DNA of 6,572 nt from Methylomonas sp. (GTDB taxonomy: Bacteria; Pseudomonadota; Gammaproteobacteria; Methylococcales; Methylomonadaceae). Below, one piece after another: positions 5,425-6,572 of the stretch. Numbering within the stretch: the stretch's first letter is position 1; every line of letters begins with the position of its first letter. The stretch lies in contig JAQTYP010000200.1 of NCBI GenBank assembly GCA_028688235.1, positions 1 through 6,572 of the forward strand, in the 5' to 3' direction. A program made the translations under genes and the position numbers. The notes under the pieces were generated by a model. The model worked only from the letters and a program-made list of their open reading frames with translations, searched no databases and was not told the DNA's origin.

Positions 5425-5604
5425 TTAACTCTTATTGACCGCTCTACTGACAGTAGCATAATGCACACCAAAGGCATCCGCAATTTGCTGCAAGGTGTAA
5501 TCTCCGGTCGCATAAGCTTTCTTCATTCCTTCCTTGGGGTTGGGAAAGGTTTCAGCATAATAGCTTAACGGTCTACCTAAAGATCGCCGTTGTGCTTTAG
5601 GGAT
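5425..5604 (-). pseudogene. C-terminal HTH part of the transposase, cut off by a stop (copy 2)
   Basis: The frame continues past the transposase TAA (5605-5607) to TAA 5425-5427, as in copy 1. It encodes the same GRPLSYYAE and HTH segment; one residue differs (HYATVSRAV instead of HYVTVSRAV). Confidence 0.6.
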
Positions 5605-6261
5605 TTATTTTAAGTTTCCCGGCTCGGATTGAATTTGGCCTTGTAGCCTTTCCACAAATGTTTTTTCGCCAAGAAAAATCTGATTTCTAAGTTTTCCCCA
5701 AACAGGAGGTAATCCAATACCGGCGCGAACAAAATTCTGATACTGATCAATCGCCTGGTCTCGATCCGAACCAAATTGGCTGAGCAACCAATCAATTTGC
5801 AAACATTTTAATGGCCGTGCTTGAAGGGTCGTTGCTCGATAACTACTCCACGGCCAATCTCCTGCATCCTTGACCATCTGCGCTCTCACCGGATTCAACA
5901 CCACATAGCGAGACAATTCAAGCAAATAACTGTCCTTTTCCACCAAGATGGCTTTATAGCGGCCTTGAAATACATGGCCGACTCTCCGATGTCGCCGATT
6001 GAACGTTTGCGTGTAAACGCCATTCAGCTGACGCATGCCTTTGGATAAATTGCCTTCCGCTGTCTCTACGACGACATGGTAATGATTGCTCATTAAGCAA
6101 TACGCATGACAAACCCAGTTAAACCGCAAGCAAACATTATTGAGCAGTTCGAGCCAGTTTACTCGGTCTTCATCATCAAGGTATATCTCGCTCCTTGCAT
6201 TACCCCGCGAAGTCACATGATACAAACCGCCTGCCAATTCTAGTCTGAGAGGTCTCGCCAT
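5605..6261 (-). CDS. REP-associated tyrosine transposase (RAYT, Y1/HUH), copy 2
   Basis: 218 residues, differing from copy 1 at only two visible positions: Gly for Ser at residue 12 (AGGLYHV) and Asn for Asp at residue 42 (LLNNVC). HUH residues His60/His62 and the putative nucleophile Tyr119 are unchanged. It carries the same premature TAA as copy 1. The start chosen is ATG 6261. As the two copies are almost identical and both catalytic cores are intact, either could supply the enzyme for the other. Confidence 0.85.
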   Translation of the reverse strand: MARPLRLELAGGLYHVTSRGNARSEIYLDDEDRVNWLELLNNVCLRFNWVCHAYCLMSNHYHVVVETAEGNLSKGMRQLNGVYTQTFNRRHRRVGHVFQGRYKAILVEKDSYLLELSRYVVLNPVRAQMVKDAGDWPWSSYRATTLQARPLKCLQIDWLLSQFGSDRDQAIDQYQNFVRAGIGLPPVWGKLRNQIFLGEKTFVERLQGQIQSEPGNLK

Positions 6262-6300
6262 AAGTGTCAGTGTAACCAATTTTTGCTATATTGCAAGACT

Positions 6301-6330
6301 TGACCCCCGTCTTTTTGACCCCCGTCTTTT
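6301..6330. repeat. Tandem 15-bp repeat of the element's outer end
   Basis: TGACCCCCGTCTTTT occurs at 6301-6315 and again, directly abutting, at 6316-6330. A third exact copy is at 6429-6443, at the outer edge of the solo right-end fragment. Confidence 0.8.
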
Positions 6331-6443
6331 CCCCGCGAAGTCACATGATACAAACCGCCTGCCAATTCTAGTCTGAGAGGTCTCGCCATAAATGTCTGTG
6401 TAACCAATTTTTGCTATATTACAAGACTTGACCCCCGTCTTTT
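6331..6443 (-). mobile_element. Solo right-end fragment of a third RAYT element
   Basis: These bases repeat 6203-6315 at a fixed 128-bp distance with three substitutions: AAATGTCTG for AAGTGTCAG, and ATTACAAG for ATTGCAAG. It contains the transposase start region (ATG on the minus strand, about 19 codons) and the right terminal repeat, but nothing more of the element. It is an older, eroded insertion or a diverged tandem duplication of copy 2's end. Confidence 0.75.
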
Positions 6444-6460
6444 CCCTATCGCTGAAGCTT

Positions 6461-6572
6461 ATGAAGCAAGAAAAAAATACAAAAGAATTTAAAATATTTT
6501 GCATTGTCATGGGTTTTTTTTTAGTGGCCGTTGGTGTTTATCAAATAATAAACATTAAGGAATACAAGCCAA
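6461..6572 (+). CDS. Start of a small membrane protein (runs off window)
   Basis: ATG 6461 opens a frame of 37 codons that is still open at the window edge. It starts MKQEKNTKEFKIF, a charged, basic cytoplasmic stretch, followed by a hydrophobic segment CIVMGFFLVAVGVYQII (about residues 14-30) that should span the membrane, then NIKEYKP. The positive-inside pattern is consistent with an N-in membrane protein. There is only a weak GAAG-like ribosome site. Family not recognised; the true start could lie elsewhere because the RAYT fragment ends only 18 bases upstream. Confidence 0.45.
   Translation, partial: MKQEKNTKEFKIFCIVMGFFLVAVGVYQIINIKEYKP

Larger units (their letters stand above)
5395..6314 (-). 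mobile_element. RAYT-type transposon, copy 2
   Basis: Same element as copy 1, same orientation, offset by exactly 3,555 bp with no indels that I can see. Inverted ends are at 5395-5417 and 6284-6306. The right end continues through GTCTTTT to about 6314-6315. The sequence immediately beyond it is another copy of the element's outer end, so it sits beside or inside an older insertion. Confidence 0.8.

Noticed and set aside
1840..6314. Composite transposon mobilising the methyltransferase/LysR pair
   Set aside because: Y1/RAYT enzymes act on single-strand ends and are not known to mobilise large composite segments; two independent insertions plus recombination potential explain the layout.
6286..6510. 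74-aa minus-strand ORF at the right end
   Set aside because: It runs across transposon ends and a tandem repeat, and opposes a more plausible membrane-protein start; no domain is seen.
1..6572. CRISPR array, tRNA or rRNA genes
   Set aside because: No regularly spaced short repeats and no tRNA or rRNA signatures were seen.

Overview
This looks like an accessory (genomic-island type) stretch of a Gram-negative, probably gammaproteobacterial, chromosome. That rests on the SecB-like chaperone, the LysR regulator, a secreted cysteine-rich protein with a classical signal peptide, and paired REP-associated tyrosine transposase (RAYT) elements. I cannot name the genus.

Left end (1-1535). The window opens with what looks like the 5' end of a group II intron on the minus strand. 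Next comes a compact, AT-rich three-gene operon with two ATGA start/stop overlaps. It encodes an ADP-ribosyltransferase-fold toxin, a small antitoxin-like protein and a SecB-like chaperone. Gene order, overlaps and domain content match the toxin-antitoxin-chaperone phage-defence system CmdTAC, whose toxin ADP-ribosylates mRNA. This is the most interesting part of the window. In the proposed scheme the chaperone stabilises the antitoxin, the antitoxin restrains the toxin, and phage infection breaks this balance.

Middle (1607-5390). A broken YkgJ-type cysteine-cluster gene is cut by the first RAYT element (about 1840-2757). Beyond it are a class I SAM-dependent methyltransferase (minus) and a divergent LysR regulator (plus). 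They share a 149-bp gap with a symmetrical, face-to-face promoter pair. Then comes a small secreted cysteine-rich protein gene interrupted by an in-frame TGA.

Right end (5395-6572). A second, nearly identical RAYT element lies in the same orientation exactly 3,555 bp from the first. It is followed by a diverged fragment of a third right end, and then by the start of a membrane-protein gene that runs off the window. In both full RAYT copies an in-frame TAA separates the transposase from a C-terminal helix-turn-helix that is otherwise still readable.

Overall this is a mosaic: a defence operon next to a retroelement, plus two recent transposon insertions that broke or flanked older genes.
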